Shown piece after piece: positions 23,659 through 33,824 of a stretch of 64,000 nt of DNA. Position 1 is the stretch's first letter, and each line of letters starts with the position of its first letter. A program made the translations under genes and the position numbers. Source of the stretch: Austropuccinia psidii. Its lineage: Eukaryota > Basidiomycota > Pucciniomycetes > Pucciniales > Sphaerophragmiaceae. The stretch lies in contig JALGQZ010000011.1 in NCBI GenBank assembly GCA_023105745.1, forward strand, positions 11,060,975-11,124,974, in the 5' to 3' direction. The notes below the pieces were generated by a model that saw nothing but the letters and a program-made list of their open reading frames with translations, was not told where the DNA came from and did no database searches.

Positions 23659-24656
23659 TTACCCTAAGCCATCTCCACACGCATCAATGTACAATTTAAA
23701 AGGAATATTCCAGTTAGGCACGGGGAGTAAAGGTGCTTCTGTAAGAGCTTTCTTTATCTTCTCATAAGCATTAATTCTATCCTGTGTAATCTCAAATACA
23801 GTCTGTTGATCACAGATTCTATATAGTGACTTGGCTAGAATTGCAAAGTCTTTCAAGTGTTGCCTATAATAACTGGAAAATCCAAGAAAAGACATCATTC
23901 CTTTTTTATTCTGGGGTATTGGCTTAAGGAACACTGCTGCTACTTTGTTTTTGTCAATACCCAAGCTTAAACCAGAAACAACATGTCCTAATGCTTTGAG
24001 TTCTTTAAAACCAAATTGCATTTCTTGAGTAAAATTTTAATATTCACTTCTGAAACTTTGTGAAGTACTCTTGCAAATATTTCAAGTTTCAAAGACCATG
24101 AATCAGAAAATATGATAATATCATCAATATAAATGGTATTCATCATTCTTTGATAATGCGATGGAGAATTTTTAATGCCAAATGGCATTCTAAGATACTC
24201 ATAAATACCACAGTGAGTGATAATTCTAAGTAACTTCTTAGCTTTAGGCTTCAAAACATTTTGATGAAAGCCTTTGAATGCATCCATTGATGTTATATAC
24301 TTGGCTTTAGACAATTGAGTCAAGGTTTCTTGAATTCTAGGCATTGGATACCTATCTGGAACTGTGTAGGTATTCAATGCTATGAAATTTCCAACCATTC
24401 TTGACTAATAATTATGCCAGGAAATAATCATAGGTGGTGTCACTTCAACTTCCTCATTATGGCTTACTTTCCTTGGTACACCAAGTTGGATTCACTCTTG
24501 TATATGTTTCTCCAAGGCTTCTCTAGCTCTGGTACTGGCTTGATAAGCTGGTCTTTCAAGTACTGGAGGATATGGTCTGTCAATATTAAGAGTAATATAA
24601 ACTTCATGTCCCATTATAGCACCTAATGGTTCATCATCAGAGGCAAATGCATTATT
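23659..24656 (-). pseudogene. D reverse transcriptase and RNase H N-terminal part
   Basis: 24399-24656 holds the RT start with a stop near 24405. 23988-24398 holds F-I-A-L-N-T-Y, the [18 protein letters not shown] segment and catalytic Y-I-D-D. About 12 residues present in A between M-M-N-T-I and Y-I-D-D are missing, an in-frame deletion. A frameshift near 24010 leads into 23659-24021 (K-A-L-G-H-V-V-S-G, then RNase H L-Y-I-D-A-C-G-D-G-L-G). Confidence 0.85.
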
Positions 24657-25190
24657 TTATGTGTATAACACATTAATAAGTTCATTCCTCATCTTTGGTG
24701 ACAATGATGGATTAATTTGTGATTCAATAAGTTGATTAGACACAAATTCCTTGTTATGAGTATCATTTTTAGAAGATACTATTGATATTTGTTTTGGAAT
24801 ATTGGAAACAGCAAATTTTTGTCTTTTGTTCTCTCCAATTGTGAAATATCTGTCTTGATGGTTATTGATGTCAATACCATAAATATTCAAGTAATCATTT
24901 CCAAAAATGATATGCTGAGATGTGCAATCTTCCAAAACCACAATCTCAGTTTTCACTCTTATGCTTCCTGCTGGGTGTGAAAATACAATATTAGTGTCTA
25001 ATATACCCAAGTGGTACATATTGTTACTGGCACTACTAAATTGCACACCTTCTATTGGTAATAGATGGTTTCTCCATTCAGGAAGTATAACGTGGAGATA
25101 ATCTTTGCCCACACAAGTGCAAAATGCCCCTGTATCTAAATTTACTTTGGCTTCAATATCATTAATCAAAACTGATGTGATACAGGATTC
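24657..25190 (-). pseudogene. D aspartic protease
   Basis: 171 codons with L-D-T-G-A-F-C-T-C-V-G, then F-S-S-A-S and H-I-I-F-G-N-D-Y-L, the second conserved strand of retropepsins. The frame is closed at 25188-25193 by a TGA that A does not have. Role: cleaves Gag-Pol. Confidence 0.83.
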
Positions 25191-26033
25191 TCAAGCAGTA
25201 TAACCTTTTCCTCTAGCAGGTTTGGTCTTACACATTCTGGCATCTTGGATATTGATCAGGTTGTAGCAATCTTCACTGTACTGTGGTAAGTGGGTATGGA
25301 CCTCTTTGACCTCAAAGAAAGCTGTAATGGTTTCAATGGGATAGTCCTCCACTGGTGTGTCCTCAGAGATTGCAGAATCTTTATCATATTCTTCTTTCTC
25401 TTCAGTACAATGAACTTCTTCAATAACTTGAACTTCATTTATTTTTGTATTTTTGGTGCAAGTGTTGGCTGAATGTGAAGTACTTCCACATTTATGACAC
25501 TTCAAGACAGGTTTTTCAGGTCTTCTGTCCTCTCTGGAAATCTTTGGAACCATTTTGGATTCTATCGGTATTTTAGTCCAAGTTATACAAATTCTTGTTC
25601 TGGTAATGATATCTTCCATTGCATTAATGTAGTGTTCTGTTGAAAAGGGTTCCACAAATCTGCTTTTGATACCATGTTCTAGCTCTCCTCCACACTTCCT
25701 TAATATCCTCATATTAATCATAGTGTCAGACATATCTGGGTTTAAAGCAGATAATCTTTCTTTCTGCCTGAAGAACAAAGTAAGTGGCTTATCTTTCTCT
25801 GAGTTAAAAATGGGATTTTCAAAGGCATTTTCTATTTTAAACCTCCAAGAATTGTTGGCCCATTTGGTAATCACTTCAGACTTCCACCAAGACCAATCAT
25901 GTTTCCCATGATTCATTCTCATCTTGTAATACCATTTCTTTGCAGTTCTGGTAAACAGAGAGTGTAGCTTTCCCACTATGATTTCATCAGGTATATGAAA
26001 GTCTTCTTGCAACATATCAATAGTCCTGATGAA
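25191..26033 (-). pseudogene. D Gag C-terminal part with zinc knuckle
   Basis: 275 codons: capsid-like end (W-S-W-W-K-S-E-V-I-T-K-W-A-N, C-G-G-E-L-E-H-G-I), then a knuckle CHKCGSTSHSANTC and an acidic tail leading to protease. A stop just upstream of 26015 separates it from the piece above. The homologous W codon that is TAG in A is intact here. Confidence 0.83.
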
Positions 26034-26753
26034 CTAAATATGGTTGTATTCTACTTCACCAGAGAATGTTCGCCATTCTTCCAATTTGGGAATATCTTTT
26101 GCAGAGATAAAATTTTCTCCTAAGAATGAAGTCCAACTTCCTTTAACAGCACGTTTTTCTTCAGTCAAAGGTGTAGAATGTCTTGGCATATGTGGTAAAT
26201 GATTCTTATGAATTTGTTCTACATTTGCAATGATTTCATTCTTTAACTTCTGCCTTTCACTGTCACTTTCTGCTAAATGTGTAGCAAACTGATTGGTATT
26301 TTCAACTATCTCCAAGACATGATCTTTTAGAATTTTAAGTTGATCATTCATTTTAAAAATGGAAATATCTTCAATTTCATCATTCTGAACCTGACATGTA
26401 CTTTCAATTCTGTTACATGTATTGACAATTGAATTAATTCTGGCATTTGCCAATTGATACCATTCAGTATATCTTTTGTCATTTCCTTTTGATTCACTCA
26501 TGTCTGATGTAAGTTTATTCATCTTTGCATCAAATTGACCAAGGGCTACATCAATATTAGATTGAAAAAAATTTATCTGATCTATTATTTCTTTGGAAAA
26601 GTTCTGTTCATCCTTTCCTGCTCTTTGGCTGTGAATTCCATCAAAGTCCTGGCCATGTTGAATACACTGCCCATGGCTGAAGGCTCCAGTTTGGGGATCC
26701 TGTACCCTTGTGGGTAAGGTCTGTGCCAATTTGCTTTTCCTTTGCCCTTGCTT
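26034..26753 (-). pseudogene. D Gag ORF2 N-terminal part (coiled coil)
   Basis: Opens after a stop at 26754-26756. It holds HGQCIQHGQDFDGI, as in A, then a helical region and the E-W-R-T-F-S-G-E capsid start, and closes at 26034. It overlaps the end of ORF1 (26585 onward) in the -1 frame, as in A. Confidence 0.75.
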
Positions 26754-27565
26754 TTATGGTTCTTGGGACTTCTCTGCTTCTTCTGAGGTCCTTTGGGCTT
26801 GTCGTTGGACACTTCTGGAGCTGGTTTGGAGCTGGTAGATGCCACTGGGGCCTCTGTCTCCAAAGCTGGAGTCATTTCCAACTATTTCTTCTGGTCTATG
26901 AATAAAAGACTTTGGTTCTTCAACCAATTCTTCATCTTTTTGACCTTGTCTTTGAAAGACACTGGGCTCCAACTTCCTAAGGGTTCTATGGTTTTCTCCT
27001 GACCCAGAAAGCTCTTTATGTGTAAGTAAGAGTTCATGGTCCCCTGCCACAGGCTTGGGCATATTTTTCACTCCTCCTCTTTGGCTGCTCTGGACCAATT
27101 TTTATATTGACATTGATATATTTCTATTTCTGCCACTTGAAAATGGTTCAGCCCTGTAAATATTATCATGAATAAGTTCAGGCTCAGAATTCACATCAAA
27201 ATCTGTGGGTTGGGGAATGGGGGGCAACTCTGGCATCCTCCAAATGTGTCTTTCTTGAGGAAGACTTGGCACTTCTGGATTTGGTCTTGCCTCTTCCTTG
27301 TCCACATCCATCTGGTTGGACTGAATAGTTGGTTCCATTTCTGGTATGCGCCATTTTCACATCAATTTAAAGATAAAAAGTGAAAAATATAAGATAAAAC
27401 ACACACCTTTTGGTGGTAATTTATTCTTTTCTGAGTTAAATAAGGTGCCTCGTTTAGAAATTTGCACCTCAATACTGTCTTCAGATTCTCCTTCTGAAGA
27501 TTCTGCACTAGTTATATATCTTTTACTGAGTCTGTTTCCAGCTGCACAATATTTGATTAAAGACA
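26585..27565 (-). pseudogene. D gag ORF1 (two exons, frameshifted)
   Basis: Exon 1 27565-27407, intron 27406-27341, exon 2 27340 down. Spliced frame: E-M-E-P-T-I-Q-S-N-Q-M-D-V-D..., then S-E-P-E-L, with a stop at 27102-27104. The frame that matches A resumes in another phase (Q-Y-K-N-W, M-N-S-Y-L, then E-A-P-V-A-S-T-S) and ends F-N-M-A-R-T-L-M-E-F...F-P-K-K-stop at 26585. So ORF1 is homologous to that of A and equally damaged. An A supplied by a donor at 28294 would make the first codon ATG. Confidence 0.62.
27341..27406 (-). other. Short intron in D gag ORF1 (66 bases)
   Basis: Donor AAAG|GTGTGT, acceptor CATACCAG|AAATGG. Joins the two exons in phase. Same place as in A and B. Confidence 0.65.
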
Positions 27566-28294
27566 CTAGAAAAAATTATAAAAGAGAAAAATTATTTTTT
27601 TATAATTTTTTAAAAATATTTTTAAACAGTTTTTATAAGTTTTATATTTTTTTAATGTTAAAAAAAATTATTCTTTTTAAAAAAAAAAAAAAAAATTCTG
27701 AATTTCGAATGAAAATTAATTCAGAGTAACTCAAAGAATAATTTTATAAGTTTTTGGATGTGAAAAAGCCACATGTAAAAACAGTATAAAATTAAACCAA
27801 ATTCCTCAATGAAAAAGATTTTAAGACAATTTCAAAAATAAAATTATTTTAACTTCCAATTGAAAAGAAAATATCATCAAATTAATATATTTCAGAACTT
27901 AAAAATATATCAATTAAGGATACAAGGTTCAAAAGACACAGCCAGGCCCCCAAATGTAAGATTTGACGATGAAACTGGTGATAATATTACTATTAATCAA
28001 CAGTAATATGTCTGTTCTTATGAAATAAAATAATAAAATATTATTATAACCACAATTGAATAATTAAAGAATTATTTCTTTCACTTGTTAAACACTAGTA
28101 GTGATTGTAACAGTAAGAAGTAATTGTCTACAAGAATCAATTACAAGAAAAATTTAATAATAAAAACTTCTTTTATTAAAATAATAAAATTATTTTAATA
28201 TATAATTATATTTTACAAGAATAATTATAAAGATAATTCTTGAAGGAAACTCATTTTAGAGAAAAACTTTAACAATTAAAGATAAATGACTCAC
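27566..28294 (-). other. Candidate leader intron of D that would create an ATG
   Basis: On the minus strand the donor is GTATAA|GTGAGT (perfect GTGAGT; kept in the other LTR near 18515) and the acceptor is TTTTTCTAG|TGTCTT. Joining gives A|TG TCT, an ATG in the gag frame. It removes U5 and the primer site. The donor is about 80 bases after a TATA-like box. Confidence 0.45.
27567..27954 (-). other. D leader with candidate primer site
   Basis: AT-rich, no gene. Next to the LTR the minus strand reads TTTGGGGGCCTGGCTGTG (27937-27954), the shared leader start. Confidence 0.6.
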
Positions 28295-29791
28295 TTATAC
28301 TCCAAGGAACTTATTGAAAGATATAAGTAGAGAAATTTGACGTAGAATTGTGGATTTTAAGGGATCAAAATGATTTATAGCAGGATTAAAACAATATATA
28401 GTTGGATTCTATGATTTCACGTCTGTCTGATTGTAAATGGATAATAAGATGATTTGATATGGAAAAAACAGCAAGAGGAGGCCTCTTTTAAGTCAACAAC
28501 AGCTCACAGAGGTGTGAAATGGAGCAGAATGAAAAAACATTGAGTGAAAAAACAATAAACCCATTTTGATTATTGATTGCATCATCTGTTGTCACATAAG
28601 ATTACTTAATTAATGCTTTTTACGTGACTACCAACCCCAATATGGTTAAGGATAAAAGGAGTAACATCTGTAAATCTTATTTTATTCCAAAATAATCATT
28701 GATTTCTCAAAGTCATCAATGCTATTGGCAATTTCATCACAGGTTGTAATTACTGTGAATTTTTGAAGATTCAGTGTTTCACGTCGAATAGTCAGAAATG
28801 GACTGTAAGTAAAACATTTAATTTTACTAGTAAAGCCAGAATTCTTTTTAGTTGTAAAATAGATAATAAATTTCTCCATTGGTCCTGAAGGCTTCAGAAA
28901 GATTCATTAAGAATTGTATTTTTAATGAATTTTTTAGGTTTTTACCTCATTTCTATGTAGAATTGCAAATATCAGTGTTTAACTGGTTGGTATCAGGTAA
29001 ATAAATGGATACAAGTCCAAAAAGGGTTTTAATTACTCTTTTGGGGTTTATCCATGGAAATTCATTAAGAATTGACATGGTTACAGGAGTCTAAGTAGCT
29101 CTTTACCTCCTCGACACGTCAAAATAACAGGTTATTTGCAATTTTCTTAAGATTTACTGTAGTTGTAACATGGTAACCAAGTTCCCAATGTGTTTTAGCT
29201 TACGAATTGGGCCAAGATCAGCCATGGACCCAGCTCTGTTGCTGTCCATGCCTCTGAGGCCCTAGAAGTTGGGTACCCTGGCTCTCTTTGATGTCTTTTT
29301 TCCCCCTTGCCTATTTTTCACATCAAAATATACAATTAAGTGGAAAGTGAGATATCCACTATGGGTGTACAAAACGTTCATGTAAGAATACCATGATATT
29401 AAGTGCCCAAAACATGCATAACACTATTCTTAGTGTATATGTAACATGGGATTTCTCACATGCCCATTATTTTGGTGTGAAATTGAGAAAAACAACAATT
29501 TTTATGGATCTTTTATGTGGTATTGAAGTATTTTCCATATTACCACCTCAAAGGGTTAATTTGAGCTTATTCACTCTATAGAGCTACCCTAGGTGAGGTT
29601 TTGTGTAGAATCCAAATCTGGCCTTAAATCCATAGATTTACTTACTCAATAAAAAGTTATTCATCTTTTCTGAAATCAAAAATGATGAATTTTGGATATA
29701 TACATTACTTATGAGTTATGCATAATTCAGAATTTATCTTTAAGATAAGTGTTGCCTATTTGGGTTGGTAAAATATACCTCAAGGCTCACA
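27955..29791 (-). repeat. 5' LTR of D
   Basis: 1,837 bases with TGTAAGATTTG...GGCTCACA ends (plus-strand reading). Partner of 18246-21550 and of the solo LTR 19434-21357. Confidence 0.9.
28372..28380 (-). promoter_or_regulatory. TATA-like box in the 5' LTR of D
   Basis: The minus strand reads CTATAAATC, about 80 bases before the donor at 28294. Confidence 0.45.
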
Positions 29792-29796
29792 CTGTC
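29792..29796. other. Target site duplication of D, right copy
   Basis: CTGTC, matching 18241-18245. Confidence 0.8.
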
Positions 29797-30533
29797 CATT
29801 CTGAATCAGTTTTTCCACTGTCCAGGGTAACACTTTCTGGTTCCCATTCAGAGAATCTGAAGTTCTTCTTCCTATCTATCTCCATGAAATGGATAGGGCT
29901 CTTGACTGAAACTTCAGGGTCATAAGCTGGGTTTCCTTTGACATTATACAGTTGCCATCTGCTGAGGCCATCTGCATTGGTATGGCTTTTACCTTCTTTG
30001 TATATGATGGTCATGTTCCCCCTATACTCCTGGATGGCTATTTGCCATCTCAGCATGTGTCTATTTGTAGTCTTAATGTTTAGTAAAGACTTCAAGGCTG
30101 TGCAGTCTGTGTAGACTTCAAATACTGCGACCTCCAAATAGTAATGGAGTTTCTCCACAGCCCACACTAGGCATAGACATTGTGTCTGGGTGGCCCCATA
30201 CCTGGCTTGTGAGTCTTTCAGCTTCCTAGAGATGTAACATATTACTCCCTCTCTTGGTTTACCATCCACAATTTGTCTCTGGTGAAGGGTTGCTCCTAAG
30301 CCTTGGATATATGCTGCATCTATGTATAACTTGAAGGGTAGTTCAAAGTCAGACAATAGGAGCACAGGTTCATTTCTTAGTTCATATTTGATCTTCTCAT
30401 ATGCATACCTTCTTTCCTTGGTGATTTCAAAGACTACATCTTTTGAACATAACCTGTATAAACTACTAGTTATGTGGGCAAAATTTTTGATATGGTTTCT
30501 ATAGTAGCTAGCAAACCCAAGCAAATATTTCAT
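29797..30533 (-). pseudogene. B RNase H
   Basis: Open over about 245 codons. [38 protein letters not shown]: RNase H motifs of the Ty3 type. Upstream end K-Y-L-L-G-F-A-S-Y-Y-R-N-H is the RT-RNase H connection. It continued into 18240 and the integrase before D was inserted; the junction is clean at CTGTC. Confidence 0.87.
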
Positions 30534-31482
30534 CTCTTTGATGTTTCTTGGTACTGGCTTTTGCAGTACCGCTGATATTTTATTCTGGTCAATTACCAGA
30601 CTAAGACCTGAGACTTTATGTCCCAGAGCTAGTAGCTCTTGTTGGCCAAACTACCCTTTTGAAGTGAAATTTTCAGACTCATGGGTGTACATTTACTTAG
30701 CACTCTGTCTATGTATTGTACATGATCTTCCCACCTCTCTGAGTATATAATGATATCATCAATCTATACTACCATCCAACCTTCCAATATTTCTTCTTGA
30801 AATATTGTGTCCATCATCCTTTGGAAGTTGGCTGGTGCATTCTTGATTCCAAATGGCATCCTGGTGTACTCATATATACGCATATGGCATATGATTCTGA
30901 GCAACTTCATGGAGTTTGGTTTTACTCCATTCTGGTGAAATACTTTCATGCAATGCATTTTGGTTATCTATTTGGCTTTAGCCAGTTTGTCCACGGAATG
31001 AGGTATCCTGGGTATAGGGTACCTGTCTGCTTTTGTGTAGTTGTTCAGAGCTCTGAAGTCTCCACACAACCTAGACTTGCCATCATGCCAGGTTATTAGC
31101 ACAGGAGTGGTAATTTCCACTATTTCATGGTGTTGAATGCTGCTTATGAAAACCATTTCCAGGAGTTCATTGTTGTGTTTCTCAATTTCCTTCCTGGTTT
31201 CCAGACTTGCTTGGTATAGAGGTCTCCTGAGCATAGGTGTATATGATCTTTCCACATCCAGATATATTTCTATATCATGGCCTTTAATTTTGCCCAGCGG
31301 TTCTTCACCAATGGCGAATGCTGGTATATTTTTTCTCAACATTTTCAGTAAACTTAGTTTTTGCTTACTGGTGAGGGTAGTGCTAAACTGGCCCTTTGTG
31401 AATTCATTCAGGTGCTCTTCCAGTGGGTCATGGGTAGAAACTCTCTATATATCAAGCAAAAATTTCTTTTCCTTGTTGGTAC
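30534..31482 (-). pseudogene. B reverse transcriptase, with stops and a lost catalytic Asp
   Basis: 31342-30968 holds the RT start (EEPLGKIKGHDIEIYLDVE, ITWHDGKSRLCGDFRALNNY). A TAG follows at A-K. 30958-30764 has K-M-H-C-M-K where the family has K-M-D, so the first catalytic Asp is His; the Tyr of Y-I-D-D is a stop. 31343-31482 links to protease. Element C is inserted at 31482/52118. Confidence 0.87.
31479..31482. other. Target site duplication of C, left copy
   Basis: GTAC directly before the LTR, repeated at 52118-52121. Four bases, as for B; A, D and the solo LTR have five. Confidence 0.75.
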
Positions 31483-32563
31483 TGTGGTATTCCATACCAT
31501 TTTTTTTCAGGCTCAAGCTCATAGTACCCTATAACAGCAGGAAATCCAGCCTACAGGCAGACTTACACTCAAGTTTTACACCAAAAGGTCAATTTTACAG
31601 CAAGAAGCTGGATTTAACTCATAAAACCATGGCACAGGCACCAAAGGGAAGTGTATGTGTTGAAATAACTTATTCAATTTCACTATGCATATGTAAAAAT
31701 CAATTTACATATAGCAAACTAGTTACAACAAATGAGGTACCACCCTTTAAATTACACACCCCACCCAGCTTTACACCCCCTTACAGCCACAGGACTCATG
31801 CAGCAAGAAAATGACACATGCATTAGTTATACAGCCAGCTTGCATTCAAAATCACATGATGCAAAGCTCAACTCCATGGAATTCCTGAAATTCATTTACA
31901 ACACAGCCCCAGGAGTACCTTATCTTATATCCACAGTAACCCCACTTAAAACCTTAAAGAATAATTATTTACACCACTCATCACCTCATGAAAACCAAAG
32001 CTAGTTACAACAGGCTGCATGCAGTACACAATTCTAATTAAATCTCAACCATATGACTATGCACAGCATGTGTCAAACTTAAAAATCACACCATCTCATA
32101 CATAACAGTAAATTCACCAGTGCAAGAAACTATCACCTGACTCCATTTTAAAGTTCAAAAAGAAGAAAAACAACCATGACACCTGCATAAATTACACAGC
32201 CACTTCTACCAAACCTAAAATAGGAAACATGCAAAGTAATTACAAGGTCATCATGTGATACTGCATCCACCAACAGAATATCATGTGACAGAAAGAGGCT
32301 GTGCACAAGAAAAATCCTCAGCCAAAATGAAATCACCTCATGCATGCAAGGAAAATCCAAGAATATCACATCATAATCAGTTCACCAAAAGACAATCATG
32401 TGAGGAATGGAGGCTGTGCAGAGAGAAAATTATCACCAAACCTTGAATCACCTGACCCATGCAAGAAAGGTCCTCACCAAAAATGGAGTCACATGATGAA
32501 ATCAAGAGGAATTAAAGTGGAAAAAGACAGCTCCCATGGAGGGCCCCCTGGGCTCCCAAAAGG

Positions 32564-32572
32564 TATAAATAG
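32564..32572 (+). promoter_or_regulatory. TATA box of C 5' LTR
   Basis: TATAAATAG, same word as in A, followed by a C-rich stretch. Transcription probably starts at about 32590-32600. Confidence 0.65.
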
Positions 32573-32700
32573 AGGGGCTCTCTCCCCCAAATTTCAAAAT
32601 CCCCCCCCATGCAAATTATATCCCCTGCACATTGCAAGCACAGGAGTAATTCATCCCTCACCTGGGAGGTAGTCCAGAAAATTATAGTGAATTTTACTTG

Positions 32701-32764
32701 CCCAGTAGCTAAGCTCAGTGGAAGTATAGTGTTGAAGATTACCCAGTAGCTAAGCTCAGTGGAA
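32701..32764 (+). repeat. Duplicated 23-base motif in the transcribed part of the C LTR
   Basis: CCCAGTAGCTAAGCTCAGTGG plus AA occurs at 32701-32723 and 32742-32764, and again in the 3' LTR at 51370-51433. AGC-TAA-GCT can form a small hairpin inside a CCA...TGG outer stem. It lies about 130-200 bases after the TATA box, so it should be in the RNA 5' region. A shorter echo ACCCAGTAC follows. Confidence 0.6.
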
Positions 32765-33450
32765 TCTTATTATTATTAAAATAAAAATAAAAAATTACCC
32801 AGTACCCAAGATTAGGGTTAATACTCTATTAAAATACTTTATCCAGTAAAATTAACACCATTATCAAGACTTAAAAATAACTTACCCCCTTTAAAAAATC
32901 CAATATCAAAGAACCTTACCACTTAAATTTAACAAATACTATTTTATCTCATTATCAACAAATCTTAAAAAAAATAACAAACCTTTAAAAAAATTATTTT
33001 ACTATATTATAACTTTACCTTGACAAAATTACCTTTATCAAACTCATCAAATTTTCCAGAAAACCTTAAATATCATACCAAGGATTTATCACTAAGAAGG
33101 AACCACTCACCTCAATTTAACCAAAAAATAAATAAATTATACAGACAAGTATTTCATTAGAATCTCAATTTTAACCAAAAATAACTGACATTATTTTTCA
33201 TATTATTTATTGAATAGGTCTGATCTGAGACTTCTGAATTTTGTCTTCTGCAGTTGTAAAGCCACTTACTAATTTTATTTTGGTTTGTGAGCTCCAAGGA
33301 AGATTTTGTTCAGTATTTTAGGAGGGGCAGGCAATACACCCTTGCCACCCTTGGTTACAGGAGTTATTAGCAATTCAAAACTAGTTACCTGTGATTTCCC
33401 CCTCCAGGTACTGCCTCATTTTAATCCCACACAAGAGGAGTTCCCACACC

Positions 33451-33467
33451 TGGTGTCCCAACAGTGG
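33451..33467 (+). other. Primer binding site of C
   Basis: TGGTGTCCCAACAGTGG, two bases after the LTR, a classical position. It would pair with a tRNA 3' end ...GGGACACCA. It differs from the primer region of A, B, D and F. Confidence 0.65.
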
Positions 33468-33824
33468 CAGATAACCTCAACTTCAATAAAGAATTAAATT
33501 AAAATCAATAAATTATAAAATTCATAACAACTCCAAGAATACTATTTTTTATAACAAAAACTGGATTCAAATAATCAAAATCAGCAAAGACCATCATCTC
33601 AAGAATCTGAATCATCAACTTACTCTGATCATTACTATTATCCACCAAAGCAAGAAACAGAAGTAGGAGAGGAATCAAACAAATATTCCAATTTCCCAAT
33701 TGCAACACCAAGAACCAATAAAAGGGACTTGAAGTTTGTGGAGAAATTTTTCCTTGATCTCCTTGAGAGAAATAAAATCAATAACTCAACACCAACATCA
33801 AAGGAAGAAATAAATAAATCAAAA

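Larger units (their letters stand above)
18246..29791 (-). mobile_element. Element D: decayed Ty3/Gypsy element inserted in B
   Basis: Minus-strand element of 11,546 bases, related to A in protein sequence but with different LTRs. 5' LTR 27955-29791, 3' LTR 18246-21550 (itself interrupted), duplication CTGTC on both sides. It sits between the RNase H and integrase parts of B. Gag, protease, RT, RNase H, integrase and chromodomain are all recognisable but broken by numerous stops, a frameshift near 24010 and a deletion in RT. Confidence 0.9.
31483..33448 (+). repeat. 5' LTR of C
   Basis: TGTGGTATTCC...TTCCCACA. Small ORFs in it recur identically in the other LTR and look incidental. Its first part has a CA-rich, CpG-poor composition unlike its surroundings. 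Confidence 0.96.

Noticed and set aside
31732..32672. Small ORFs in the C LTR (90, 63, 110 and 73 codons), repeated in the other LTR
   Set aside because: They recur because the LTRs are copies; no protein features, and they overlap the promoter.
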